A DNA stretch of 64,000 bases from DAIODI01 sp046349255 (GTDB taxonomy: Bacteria; Pseudomonadota; Alphaproteobacteria; Rhizobiales; Aestuariivirgaceae), in the NCBI GenBank assembly GCA_046349255.1, contig JAXMCR010000002.1:248001-312000 (forward strand), read 5' to 3'. A program made the translations under genes and the position numbers. The notes under the pieces were generated by a model. It worked only from the letters and a program-made list of their open reading frames with translations. It was not told where the DNA came from and searched no databases. This document shows, in pieces, positions 28,684 to 37,115 of the stretch. Each line of letters starts with the position of its first letter. Position 1 is the stretch's first letter.

Positions 28684-28701
28684 GGTGGTTAAGCTGTCGC
28701 C

Positions 28702-29586
28702 TCAGATCTGGTTCGCGCCGAAGGTGTCGCAGGAACGCATGTCGCCGGTTTCGATGCCGCGCTTGAACCAGCGGACGCGCTGCTCGGAGGAGCCGTGCGT
28801 GAACGAGTCCGGAACCGCGTAGCCCTGCGAGCGCTTCTGCAGGCGGTCGTCGCCGATGGCGGAGGCGGCGTTCAAGCCCTCCTCGATGTCGCCCTGTTCG
28901 AGAAGCTTCGCGTTGTCGTGCGCCCACACGCCGGCAAAGCAGTCGGCCTGGAGCTCCATGAGCACGGAAAGCTGGTTGGCGACTGCTTCCGGCGCGCGCA
29001 TCCGTGCCTGCGTCACCTTGTTGGCGATGCCGAGCAGGTTCTGCACGTGATGGCCGATCTCGTGCGCGATCACGTAAGCGCGCGCGAAGTCGCCGGGGGC
29101 GCCGAGCTTGTTCTGCATGTCGCGATAGAACGACATGTCGAGGTAGACCTTCTGGTCGAGCGGGCAATAGAACGGCCCCATGGCGGCCGACGCCTGCCCG
29201 CACGCCGACTGCACATAACCCGAGAACAGCACGAGCTTCGGCGGCGTGTAGGTCTTGCCCTGCTGCGCAAAGACGTTGGTCCAGGTGCGCTCGGTCGTGC
29301 CGAGCACCTTCGCGACGAACTCCTTCATCTGGTCGGTCGCCTGCGTCTGCTGGCCGCCGGAGTTGTCGAAGCCCACCTGCGGCTGCTGCGAGGAGCCGAA
29401 GAAGCCGAACAGCCACATCAGCAGGAGGACGATGAGCAGGCCCCAGATGCCGAACTGGCGCAACGCGAAGATCGGGATCGCCGAACCGATCATCCCGCCG
29501 CCGCCCGGCATGCCGAAGCCGCCGGGGCCACCCTGGCCGCGACGATCCTCGATGTTTCTGCTCGCCTGTTCGTCGTCGAGACGCAT
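28702..29586 (-). CDS. Neutral zinc metallopeptidase (YpfJ/KPN_02809 family)
   Basis: A 294-residue membrane-anchored metallopeptidase. A Gly-rich N-terminus (to about residue 32) precedes one hydrophobic helix (FGIWGLLIVLLLMWLFGFF). The zinc site is HEIGHH, with a further acidic ligand likely in ELQADCFAGVW. The catalytic part probably faces the periplasm. Cysteines in SACGQ, FYCPL, ADCF and RSCDTF may form disulfides. Substrates of the family are unknown. The ATG has GGAGG six bases upstream. The gene converges on the Mo hydroxylase operon through the repeat region. Confidence 0.9.
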   Translation of the reverse strand: MRLDDEQASRNIEDRRGQGGPGGFGMPGGGGMIGSAIPIFALRQFGIWGLLIVLLLMWLFGFFGSSQQPQVGFDNSGGQQTQATDQMKEFVAKVLGTTERTWTNVFAQQGKTYTPPKLVLFSGYVQSACGQASAAMGPFYCPLDQKVYLDMSFYRDMQNKLGAPGDFARAYVIAHEIGHHVQNLLGIANKVTQARMRAPEAVANQLSVLMELQADCFAGVWAHDNAKLLEQGDIEEGLNAASAIGDDRLQKRSQGYAVPDSFTHGSSEQRVRWFKRGIETGDMRSCDTFGANQI

Positions 29587-29702
29587 CCTTGCCTCCGCCG
29601 GACGGCTTTGTGCCGTCGCTGATGACCCTGTTGACCGACGTTCTTAGCAGAAACGCGGCAGGCCGGAAAAGGTGACGAAGGCCACGCGACCGAGAAGCAC
29701 AA

Positions 29703-29734
29703 CAAAAAACGACCGGAAGCGCGCTACCGGTCGT
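29703..29734 (-). terminator. Rho-independent terminator after the PanE-type reductase gene
   Basis: On the minus strand, the stem CGACCGG/CCGGTCG with a 10-base loop is followed by six T. It lies 25 bases after the reductase stop. Confidence 0.85.
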
Positions 29735-29759
29735 CGAAATTCTTGATCGTGCGAAAGGC

Positions 29760-30782
29760 TTAGGCGGTCGCGGCAGCCGGCGCCGTGTCGAGACCTTTTG
29801 GATACGTATAGAGCCCTTGCGTGTAGCCAAGCTGCTGGACCAGCGCCAGCACCGTGTCGATCGCCGGCGTCGGCACATTGGTGATGCGGCCCATCTCCTG
29901 CACGGCGGTGACGATCGCGTCGATCTCCATCGCCTTGCCGGCCTCGAGGTCCTGCAGCATCGAGGTGCGGTGGGCGCCGACCTTGGCCGCGCCGTCGATG
30001 CGCCGTTCGATGTCGACGCGCATCTTCGCGCCGAGCCGCTCGGCGATCGTCTGCGCCTCGACCATCATTGCGCGGGCGACCGCACGCGTGCCGGGGTTCG
30101 TCGCGACGACATCGAGCGTGCCGCGCGTCAACGCGCTGATCGGGTTGAAGCAGACGTTGCCCCACAGCTTGAGCCAGATCTCGGAGCGGATGTCGTCGAG
30201 GATCGGCGCCTTGAAGCCGCCCTGCTCGAGCGCGCGGCTGATGCGGAAGGCGCGGTCGGAGGAGGAGTTGTCCGGCTCGCCGAGCGCGAACTTGTCGCCG
30301 TAGACGTGCTTGATCACGCCCGGCTCGACGATCTCGGTCGCGGGATAGACGACAGCGCCGATCACGCGCTGCGGGCCGATCAGCGTCCACTGCCGGTCGT
30401 CGGGATCGACCGAGTGCAGGCGGCGGCCCTCGTACTGGCCGGGGAGCTTGTGGAAGTACCACCACGGCACGCCGTTCTGGCAGGTGACGACGGCGGTATC
30501 GGCCTTGAAGAGGGGCGCGAGTTCGCCCGCCGTCTCCCATGCCTGGTGGGCCTTCAGGCCGACGAGCACGTAATCCTGCGGGCCGAGGTCCGACGGCTTC
30601 GAACTCGCGTTCACCTTGGCGACGCGCTCCTCGCCGTTGATCAGGAGCTTGAGGCCCTTCGACTTCATCGCCTCGAGATGAGCGCCGCGCGCCACGATCG
30701 AGAGCTCGACGCCCGGGACGCTGGCGAGCCCTACCGCGAGATAGCCGCCGATCGCACCGGCGCCGTAGACGCAGATCTTCAT
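29760..30782 (-). CDS. PanE/ApbA-family reductase, candidate oxalyl-CoA reductase
   Basis: A 340-residue NADP-dependent ketopantoate-reductase-fold enzyme. The N-terminal Rossmann motif is VYGAGAIGGY, with later family marks CQNGVPWWYF, VYPATEIVEPGV, and WLKLWGNVCFNPISAL containing the usual catalytic Lys. Classical ketopantoate reductase would lie in pantothenate genes; here the neighbours are serine-glyoxylate aminotransferase and a formyl-CoA/oxalate-type operon. In Methylobacterium extorquens a PanE paralogue (PanE2) was reported to reduce oxalyl-CoA to glyoxylate, so this gene is a good candidate for that role. ATG 30782 has GAGGAGG upstream. Function beyond the family is inference. Confidence 0.85.
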   Translation of the reverse strand: MKICVYGAGAIGGYLAVGLASVPGVELSIVARGAHLEAMKSKGLKLLINGEERVAKVNASSKPSDLGPQDYVLVGLKAHQAWETAGELAPLFKADTAVVTCQNGVPWWYFHKLPGQYEGRRLHSVDPDDRQWTLIGPQRVIGAVVYPATEIVEPGVIKHVYGDKFALGEPDNSSSDRAFRISRALEQGGFKAPILDDIRSEIWLKLWGNVCFNPISALTRGTLDVVATNPGTRAVARAMMVEAQTIAERLGAKMRVDIERRIDGAAKVGAHRTSMLQDLEAGKAMEIDAIVTAVQEMGRITNVPTPAIDTVLALVQQLGYTQGLYTYPKGLDTAPAAATA

Positions 30783-30844
30783 GTTCACGCTCCTCCTCGA
30801 ACCCGGCCCGATGATTGTGGGCTTCGGCAACAACGCCTTCAACG

Positions 30845-30875
30845 CAAAACCGGCCGGACTGGTTGTCCGGCCGGA
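30845..30875 (-). terminator. Rho-independent terminator after sgaA
   Basis: On the minus strand a perfect 9-base stem (CCGGCCGGA/TCCGGCCGG, 7-base loop) is followed by TTTTGCG. It lies 18 bases after the aminotransferase stop and before the reductase gene, so the reductase may depend on read-through or on its own promoter. Confidence 0.8.
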
Positions 30876-30892
30876 TCAATTCCGTGTGCGTA

Positions 30893-32089
30893 TTATTCGG
30901 CGGCCTGGCGCTGCGTCGAGGCCCAGGTCGAGCGGAAGTACTCTTCGGCAGCGCCCACGCCCGACCCGGCAGTGATCTTCGCGCCGGCATCCTTCAGCGC
31001 CATTTCTGCGCCGGCGAGCGCCTGCAGCACCATGATCTCGTTCAGCCAGCCGAGGTGGCCGATGCGGAACACCTTGCCCGCCACCTTCGAGAGACCGACG
31101 CCGAGCGACATGTTGTAGCGCTCGTAGGCGTACTTCACGACGTCGGCGCTGTTGACGCCTTCCGGCACGAGGATCGCCGACACGGTGTCGGAGTGCCACT
31201 TCGGCTCCGCCGCGCAGAGCTTCAGGCCCCACGCCTTCACCGCCTGGCGCACGCCTTCGGCGAGGCGGTTGTGGCGGGCGAACACGTTGTCGAGACCTTC
31301 TTCCATCAGCATGTCGACGGACGCGCGCAGGCCGCGGATGAGGGTGGTGGCCGGCGTGTAGGGGAAGAAGCCGTCCTTGTTGGTGTTCAGCATGTCGTCG
31401 AACGACAGGAAGGTGCGCGGCAGCGTGGCGTTCTTCCGCGCCTCGAGCGCCTTCTGGCTCACGCAGATGATGGCGAGGCCGGTCGGCAGCATGAAGCCCT
31501 TCTGCGAACCGGAGACCACGACGTCGACGCCCCACTCGTCCATGCGGAAGTCGATCGAGGCGACCGACGAGACGCCGTCGACGAACAGCAGCGCCGGGTG
31601 CTTGGCGTTGTCGAGCGCGCGGCGGACGGCGGCGATGTCGGAGGTGACGCCGGTCGCGGTCTCGTTCTGGCAGGCGAGCACCGCCTTGATCTTGTGCTCC
31701 TTGTCCTCCTTGAGGATGCGCTCGTACTCCTCGACCGGCACGCCCTTGCCCCACTCGACGTCGAGCGCGAGCGTGTCGAGGCCGTGGCGGCGGCACATGT
31801 CGGCCCACAGGTGCGAGAACTGGCCGAACACCGAGCAGAGCACCTTGTCGCCCTGCGACAGCGTGTTGGTGATCGCCGCTTCCCAGCCGGCGGTGCCGGA
31901 ACCCGGGTAGATGATGACCTGGCCGTTCTTGGTCTTGAACACCTTCTTCAGGTCGGCGAACAGCGGCAGCGTGAACTTCGGGAAGTCCGGGGCGCGCTGG
32001 TCCTCGAGCGCGATGTCCATAGCCTGGCGCACACGGAAGGGCATGTTGGTGGGGCCTGGGATGAACAGTCCGGTGTAGCCGGTCTTCAT
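30893..32089 (-). CDS. sgaA: Serine-glyoxylate aminotransferase
   Basis: A 398-residue class V PLP aminotransferase. Marks include FIPGPTNMPFRVRQAM, YPGSGTAGWEAAI, LACQNETATGV and the PLP lysine K197 in VVSGSQKGFMLPTGL, matching the serine-glyoxylate transaminase of the serine cycle. It would convert glyoxylate and serine to glycine and hydroxypyruvate in the cytoplasm. The ATG has GAAGGAA upstream; the longer in-frame extension is unconserved. It is followed by a PanE-type reductase that could supply glyoxylate, and it diverges from tctCBA. Confidence 0.88.
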   Translation of the reverse strand: MKTGYTGLFIPGPTNMPFRVRQAMDIALEDQRAPDFPKFTLPLFADLKKVFKTKNGQVIIYPGSGTAGWEAAITNTLSQGDKVLCSVFGQFSHLWADMCRRHGLDTLALDVEWGKGVPVEEYERILKEDKEHKIKAVLACQNETATGVTSDIAAVRRALDNAKHPALLFVDGVSSVASIDFRMDEWGVDVVVSGSQKGFMLPTGLAIICVSQKALEARKNATLPRTFLSFDDMLNTNKDGFFPYTPATTLIRGLRASVDMLMEEGLDNVFARHNRLAEGVRQAVKAWGLKLCAAEPKWHSDTVSAILVPEGVNSADVVKYAYERYNMSLGVGLSKVAGKVFRIGHLGWLNEIMVLQALAGAEMALKDAGAKITAGSGVGAAEEYFRSTWASTQRQAAE

Positions 32090-32216
32090 GGCGTCGTTCC
32101 TTCGGTTTCGCTGTGCGTCGGGCTTCAGGGGCCGGGTGGCCCGCTGGCGGCATCCGATACTGGAGATGGAGGATTTTGACGAAACGCTATTCCGCAGCGT
32201 GGTAAGCACGGACAGA

Positions 32217-32235
32217 TATTCCATATCGTGGAATA
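32217..32235. promoter_or_regulatory. Perfect palindrome, IclR-type operator candidate
   Basis: TATTCCA and TGGAATA flank a 5-base spacer. The TTCC-N7-GGAA layout resembles binding sites of IclR-family regulators of small-acid metabolism. It lies about 130 bases upstream of sgaA and 260 bases upstream of tctC. No IclR gene is in the window. Confidence 0.5.
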
Positions 32236-32308
32236 GAGGTCCGTATTTTGGTCTGCGGGTGACAGTTCCGCGTCGGAACCTTGCGCCAAGGTGTCGCGAT
32301 CTGGTATT

Positions 32309-32318
32309 TGGTATCCCA
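32309..32318. promoter_or_regulatory. GntR/FCD-type operator candidate upstream of tctC
   Basis: TGGTATCCCA differs by one base from the perfect palindrome TGGTATACCA found upstream of the GntR-FCD gene (42418-42427). FadR-subfamily GntR proteins commonly bind such TGGTNNNACCA-like sites. Confidence 0.5.
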
Positions 32319-32496
32319 GTTAAGGAGTCTGGTCCCGGTTTTCACATTGCGGAAAGCTTGGAGGGATTCCTCAACGACGATTGACCGACTCCGCTGGTCC
32401 GGCTCGTTAAAGGCCGTGGTCCCTCTGGGGGTTTGGCCGTCGCGACAACAAAAGTGCCGGGCAACGAACCCAGCATGGGGTGTTAAAGGAGGAAAC

Positions 32497-33513
32497 ATGA
32501 GCTACGTCCGTAAGACGGCGGCCGCCCTGCTTGGCGCAGCCGGCGTTCTGTCGATGGCCTTCACGTTTGCCGGTCAGGCCCTTGCCGACTGGAAGCCCAC
32601 CAAGACCGTCACCTTCGTGGTGCCGGCAGGGACGGGCGGCGGCGCCGACCAGATGGCCCGCATGATCCAGGGCATCATCCAGAAGCACAACCTGATGGAA
32701 CAGCCGCTCGTCGTGGTGAACGAGGGCGGCGGCGCGGGCGCCGAGGGCTTCCTCGACATGAAGGGCTCGGCCGGCGACCCGAACAAGATCATCATCACGC
32801 TCTCGAACCTGTTCACCACCCCGCTCGCCACCGGCATTCCCTTCAACTGGAAGGACCTGACGCCGGTCAAGATGATGGCGCTCGACGAATTCGTGCTGTG
32901 GGTGCCGGCGGATGCGCCGACCAACAGCGCGAAGGAATACCTCGCCGCGGTGAAGGCTGCCGGCGACGGCGGCATGAAGATGGGCGGCACCGGCTCGAAG
33001 CAGGAAGACCAGATCGTGACCATCGCGATCGAGAAGGCGGCCGGCGCGAAGATCGCCTACGTCCCCTACAAGGGCGGCGGCGAAGTCGCGACGCAGCTCG
33101 TCGGCAAGCACGTGAACTCGAGCGTGAACAACCCGATCGAGGCCGTCTCGCAGTGGAAGGCCGGCGCGCTGAAGCCGCTTTGCGTGTTCGATGAAGTCCG
33201 GATGGACTACAAGGACAAGATCACCGAGACGATGGCCTGGTCGGACATCCCGACCTGCAAGGAAGCCGGCATCGACTTCTCCTACCTCATGCTGCGCGGC
33301 ATCTTCACGACGCCGAACGCGCCGAAGGAGGCCGTCGACTACTACATCGGCGTGCTCGACAAGGTGCGCGAGACGCCGGAGTGGAAGGAATTCGTGGCGA
33401 AGGGCGCGTTCAATCCGACCGCGCTGACCGGCCAGGAATTCGTCGACTGGCTGAACAAGGCCGAAGACCTGCACAAGACGCTGATGACCGACGCGGGCCT
33501 CGTCAAGAAGTAG
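32497..33513 (+). CDS. tctC: Tripartite tricarboxylate transporter, periplasmic binding protein
   Basis: A 338-residue TctC-family solute receptor with a signal peptide (residues 1-28, ending GQALA). The TVTFVVPAGTGGGADQMAR segment is the usual ligand-binding first strand and loop of the Bug/TctC family, and YVPYKGGGEVATQLVGKHV is the second conserved block. Ligands are mostly carboxylates. Context with sgaA and the formyl-CoA operon suggests a short acid such as oxalate, glyoxylate or a 2-hydroxy acid. The ATG follows AAAGGAGGAAAC, a very strong ribosome binding site, fitting high expression of a receptor. Confidence 0.9.
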   Translation: MSYVRKTAAALLGAAGVLSMAFTFAGQALADWKPTKTVTFVVPAGTGGGADQMARMIQGIIQKHNLMEQPLVVVNEGGGAGAEGFLDMKGSAGDPNKIIITLSNLFTTPLATGIPFNWKDLTPVKMMALDEFVLWVPADAPTNSAKEYLAAVKAAGDGGMKMGGTGSKQEDQIVTIAIEKAAGAKIAYVPYKGGGEVATQLVGKHVNSSVNNPIEAVSQWKAGALKPLCVFDEVRMDYKDKITETMAWSDIPTCKEAGIDFSYLMLRGIFTTPNAPKEAVDYYIGVLDKVRETPEWKEFVAKGAFNPTALTGQEFVDWLNKAEDLHKTLMTDAGLVKK

Positions 33514-33548
33514 CCTTCGTCGTTCGGCCCGACGGCCGAGAAACTGAC

Positions 33549-33578
33549 GGCGCCGCCCGGCTCGAAGCAGGCGGCGCC
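33549..33578 (+). terminator. Intercistronic hairpin between tctC and tctB
   Basis: A perfect 9-base stem (GGCGCCGCC/GGCGGCGCC) with a 12-base loop, without a T-run, 36 bases after tctC. Such hairpins usually attenuate transcription or protect the upstream mRNA so that the binding protein is made in excess over membrane subunits. Confidence 0.6.
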
Positions 33579-33623
33579 GGTTCCTCGCGAAAATCCATCG
33601 TTGCCATCGACCGGGTAGACACG

Positions 33624-34094
33624 ATGTCCCAGCGAAGCGTCGAGATTCTCGTATCCCTCCTGTTCCTCGTCGTCGGCGTGCTCGGCATGTACGACAGCTG
33701 GAGCCATGGCGCCGGCTGGGAGAGCGACGGGCCGCAGAGCGGATACTTCCCCTTCTACATCGCGCTGCTCATGTCGGGCGCGAGCATCGTGAACCTGGTG
33801 CAGGCGGTCGTCGGCGGGGCGCGGGACGAGTTCGTCGACCGCGAGAGCCTGATGCGCGTCCTGACCGTGCTCGTTCCGTCCGCGATCTTCGTCGCTGTAA
33901 TCCCGTGGATCGGTATCTACGTCGCTGGCGCCATCTTCATCGCCGCCTTCATGTGGTGGGTCGGCAAGTACGCGATCTGGAAGGGCGCCGCCGTCGGCGC
34001 CGGCGTGATGATCGCCCTCTTCTTCGTGTTCCAGAAGTGGTTCCTCATCCAGCTGCCCACCGGCCCGGTGGAGCAGTTCTTCGGCCTCGCCTGA
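33624..34094 (+). CDS. tctB: Tripartite tricarboxylate transporter, small membrane subunit
   Basis: A 156-residue membrane protein with four hydrophobic helices (starting VEILVSLLFLVVGVLGMYDSW), matching TctB in size, topology and position between tctC and tctA. The GPQSGYFPFYIALLM segment is typical. ATG 33624 is chosen because it begins the first helix. Thirty-one bases separate it from tctA. Confidence 0.88.
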   Translation: MSQRSVEILVSLLFLVVGVLGMYDSWSHGAGWESDGPQSGYFPFYIALLMSGASIVNLVQAVVGGARDEFVDRESLMRVLTVLVPSAIFVAVIPWIGIYVAGAIFIAAFMWWVGKYAIWKGAAVGAGVMIALFFVFQKWFLIQLPTGPVEQFFGLA

Positions 34095-34125
34095 CGGCCC
34101 TCGAGACGCGCGCGGAGACATCGAG

Positions 34126-35652
34126 ATGATCGAAGCATTGCAGTCCCTGATGCACGGGTTCGGCGTGGCGCTCGAACCCATGAACATCGCGCTCATGTTC
34201 GTGGGCGTCATCCTCGGCGTGCTGATCGGCGTGCTGCCGGGCCTCGGCGGCGCGAACGGCGTCGCAATCCTTTTGCCGCTCACCTTCTCGATGTCGCCGA
34301 CCTCGGCGATCATCATGCTCTCTTGCATCTACTGGGGAGCGCTGTTCGGCGGCGCCATCACCTCGGTCTTGTTCAACATACCGGGCGAACCATGGTCCGT
34401 GGCGACCACATTCGACGGGCATCCATTGGCGAAACAAGGGCGAGCCGGTGAAGCCCTGACGGCCGCGTTCACCGGCTCGTTCTTCGGTGCGTTCGTCGCG
34501 ATCGTGATCATCACCTTCCTGTCGCCGGTCGTCGCGAAATTCGCGCTCGAGTTCGGTCCTGCGGAATTCTTCGCCGTCTACCTGCTCGCGTTCTGTTCGT
34601 TCGTCGGCATGACCAAGGCTTCGCCGTTCAAGACCGTGGCGGCGATAATGCTGGGCTTCCTGCTCGCCTGCGTCGGCCTCGATTCGGTGTCCGGCAACCT
34701 GCGCCTGACCTACGGCTCGCTCGAACTCATGCGCGGCTTCGACTTCCTCGTGGCGGTGATCGGCCTGTTCGGCATCGGCGAGATCCTGCTCTCGATGGAG
34801 GAGAAGCTCGCCTTCCAGGGCGGCCACGCGAAGATCAACCCGAAGGTCGTGCTGCAGACGTGGAAGGAACTGCCGCGGTACTGGATGACCGCCATCCGCT
34901 CCGCCGCCGTCGGCTGCTGGATGGGCATCACGCCCGGTGGAGCGACCCCGGCCTCCTTCATGAGCTATGGCCTCGCCAAGAAATTCTCGAGGAACGGCAA
35001 GAACTTCGGCAAGGGCGAGGTGGAAGGCGTGTTCGCGCCCGAGACCGGCGCGCATGCCGCCGGCACCTCGGCCATGCTGCCGATGCTGACGCTCGGCATC
35101 CCGGGCTCGCCCACTGCGGCGGTGCTGCTCGGCGGCCTCCTGATCTGGGGCCTGCAGCCGGGCCCGATGCTGTTCGTCGAGCAGCGCGACTTCGTCTGGG
35201 GCTTCATCGCGAGCCTCTACGTGTCGAACATCGTCGGCCTGATCGTGGTGCTGACGACGGTGCCGCTCTTCGCCTCGATCCTGCGCATTCCGTTCACGAT
35301 CATCGCGCCTATCATCATCGTCATCTGCGCGGTCGGAGCCTACACGGTGAACAACGCGTTCTTCGACGTGATCCTGATGCTGGTGTTCGGCGTGATCGGC
35401 TACGTGTTCAAGAAACTCGACTACCCGCTGGCCCCGCTGGTGCTCGCGCTGGTGCTCGGCAAGCAGGCGGAGCAGTCGTTCCGGCAGGCGATGATCACTG
35501 GCGACGGCCACCTCGGCGTGTTCTGGTCGACGCCGCTCGCCGGCACGATCACGACGCTCGCCATCGTGATGCTGTTCTGGCCCATCATCTCCGGGTTGAT
35601 GGCGTCGCTGCGCGGCAAGCAGCCGGAGCTTAGCGGAGTGGGCAAGGAGTGA
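34126..35652 (+). CDS. tctA: Tripartite tricarboxylate transporter, large membrane subunit
   Basis: A 508-residue permease with about 12 helices. The duplicated GLPGLGG-type motif is seen at GVLPGLGGANGVAILLPL and again as GITPGGATPASFMSYGLAK, diagnostic of TctA. It carries out sodium- or proton-coupled uptake with TctB, using ligand delivered by TctC. Its stop overlaps the GTG of the first terC gene by four bases, so the TerC proteins are part of the same transcript. Confidence 0.92.
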   Translation: MIEALQSLMHGFGVALEPMNIALMFVGVILGVLIGVLPGLGGANGVAILLPLTFSMSPTSAIIMLSCIYWGALFGGAITSVLFNIPGEPWSVATTFDGHPLAKQGRAGEALTAAFTGSFFGAFVAIVIITFLSPVVAKFALEFGPAEFFAVYLLAFCSFVGMTKASPFKTVAAIMLGFLLACVGLDSVSGNLRLTYGSLELMRGFDFLVAVIGLFGIGEILLSMEEKLAFQGGHAKINPKVVLQTWKELPRYWMTAIRSAAVGCWMGITPGGATPASFMSYGLAKKFSRNGKNFGKGEVEGVFAPETGAHAAGTSAMLPMLTLGIPGSPTAAVLLGGLLIWGLQPGPMLFVEQRDFVWGFIASLYVSNIVGLIVVLTTVPLFASILRIPFTIIAPIIIVICAVGAYTVNNAFFDVILMLVFGVIGYVFKKLDYPLAPLVLALVLGKQAEQSFRQAMITGDGHLGVFWSTPLAGTITTLAIVMLFWPIISGLMASLRGKQPELSGVGKE

Positions 35653-36347
35653 TCGAAGTCTTTTCCGGCGAGTTCTGGGCGGCCCTCGTCGAGATCATCG
35701 CGATCAACGTCATCCTGTCGGGCGACAACGCGCTTGTCATCGCGCTCGCCTGCCGGGGCCTGCCGCCGCGGGAGCGCAAGCTCGGCGTTCTGTTCGGAAC
35801 GCTCGCCGCCATCGTGCTGCGCATCCTGTTCGCGATCGCGATCGTCTACGTGCTGAAGATCCCGGCGCTGATGCTGATCGGCAGCCTCGCGCTCATGTGG
35901 ATCGCAATCAAGCTCGTGCAGCCGGAGGAAGGCGACGGCCACGGCGACGGCGTCAAGGCGTCGACGACGATCTGGCAGGCGGTGAAGATCGTGTGCGTCG
36001 CCGACGCCGTCATGAGCCTCGACAACGTCATCGCGGTTGCCGCCGCGGCCAAGGGCGACCTGCTGCTCCTGTCGCTCGGCATCGCGATCTCGATCCCGCC
36101 GGTGGTGCTCGGCTCGACGGTGATGCTCTACATCCTCGACCGCTTCCCGATCCTGGTGATCGCCGGTTCCGGCCTCCTCGGCTACATCGCCGGCGAACTT
36201 GCGATCGAGGACAAGTTCGTCCACCAGTGGTTCGAGGATCATCACATCACGATCCCCGCCATGCTGCCGTACGTGACGTGCGCGCTGGTGGTGGCGATCG
36301 GTCTTTATCTGCGCAAGCGCGCGGCGATCAGGCAGGCCAAGGTGTAA
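35649..36347 (+). CDS. TerC-family integral membrane protein
   Basis: A 232-residue membrane protein with about seven helices and the two TerC motifs with acidic residues in the membrane: ILSGDNALVIALACR and ADAVMSLDNVIAVAAAAKG. TerC/YkoY/Alx relatives export Mn2+ or have been linked to metal tolerance. GTG 35649 overlaps the tctA stop. A second TerC gene follows after six bases. Coupling of TerC proteins to a carboxylate importer suggests handling of a metal that enters with, or is chelated by, the acid. Confidence 0.88.
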   Translation: MIEVFSGEFWAALVEIIAINVILSGDNALVIALACRGLPPRERKLGVLFGTLAAIVLRILFAIAIVYVLKIPALMLIGSLALMWIAIKLVQPEEGDGHGDGVKASTTIWQAVKIVCVADAVMSLDNVIAVAAAAKGDLLLLSLGIAISIPPVVLGSTVMLYILDRFPILVIAGSGLLGYIAGELAIEDKFVHQWFEDHHITIPAMLPYVTCALVVAIGLYLRKRAAIRQAKV

Positions 36348-36353
36348 CGAAGC

Positions 36354-37103
36354 ATGGACGCAACCGCCGACATCGGCCTGATCGAGTTCATGAGCACCCG
36401 CACCTTCTGGGTGGGGCTGCTTCAGATCATCTGGATCGACATCATCCTGTCGGGCGACAACGCGCTCGTGATTGCGCTCGCCTGCCGCAACCTGCCGAAG
36501 GAGCAGCGGAAGCTCGGCATCACGCTGGGCGTCGGCGCGGCGATCATCCTGCGCATCCTGTTCGCCTCGGTGATCGTCTACCTCCTGCAGATCCCCTACC
36601 TGAAGCTCGTGGGGTCGGCGTTGCTGATGTGGATCGCGATCAAGCTGATCATGCCGGGCGCCACCGAGAGCCACGACGAGGGTGGAGGCGGCAGCTCTTC
36701 CCTGTGGTCGGTGATTCAGACGGTGGTGATCGCGGATGCGGTCATGAGTCTCGACAACGTCATCTCGGTCGCGGCGGCCGCCAAGGGCAGCATCTTCCTT
36801 CTGTCGCTCGGCATCGTCATCTCGATCCCGCTGATGATGGTTGGTTCCTCGATGATGCTGTGGGCGCTCGACCGCTTCCCGTGGCTTATGATCGCCGGCG
36901 GCGGTCTCCTCGGCTGGATCGCGGGCGAACTCGCCGTGCACGACCCGGCGCTCCAGTCGTGGATCGAGGGTGCATTGCCGTGGCTCATCGAGGCGGCGCC
37001 GTTCCTCGGGGCCGCGCTGGTCGTGGCGCTCGGACTTTGGTTCTCGCGCGGAAAGCCGCCGTCGAACACGCATGCGCTGCCGGCCGGCGGCGACAGTCAC
37101 TGA
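36354..37103 (+). CDS. TerC-family integral membrane protein (second copy)
   Basis: A 249-residue paralogue of the preceding protein, sharing ILSGDNALVIALACRNLP and ADAVMSLDNVISVAAAAKG, with a longer N-terminus and a Gly/Ser/Glu-rich central loop (ESHDEGGGGSSS). The two copies are clearly diverged, so they may form a heteromeric exporter. Twelve bases separate it from the universal stress protein gene. Confidence 0.88.
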   Translation: MDATADIGLIEFMSTRTFWVGLLQIIWIDIILSGDNALVIALACRNLPKEQRKLGITLGVGAAIILRILFASVIVYLLQIPYLKLVGSALLMWIAIKLIMPGATESHDEGGGGSSSLWSVIQTVVIADAVMSLDNVISVAAAAKGSIFLLSLGIVISIPLMMVGSSMMLWALDRFPWLMIAGGGLLGWIAGELAVHDPALQSWIEGALPWLIEAAPFLGAALVVALGLWFSRGKPPSNTHALPAGGDSH

Positions 37104-37115
37104 CGGGAGAACATC

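Larger units (their letters stand above)
28361..28701. other. Intergenic region filled with palindromic repeats
   Basis: A 341-base gap between the MoaD-like gene and the convergent metallopeptidase gene. It is almost fully occupied by two copies of an 80-base double-hairpin repeat and an intervening inverted-repeat element, listed separately. Short open frames here encode RxxPGHDD-like peptides that are repeat artefacts, not genes. Confidence 0.7.
32090..32496. other. Divergent regulatory region between sgaA and tctC
   Basis: A 407-base gap with no convincing gene and clearly more A+T than its surroundings. It holds a perfect inverted repeat at 32217-32235 and a GntR/FCD-like operator at 32309-32318, listed separately. 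An imperfect relative of the first palindrome lies near 32187-32205. The region must contain promoters for both the glyoxylate genes (minus) and the transporter operon (plus). Confidence 0.7.

Noticed and set aside
28205..28822. Short open frames in the region after the Mo hydroxylase
   Set aside because: They translate the palindromic repeats and parts of flanking genes on the wrong strand; the peptides are known repeat artefacts.
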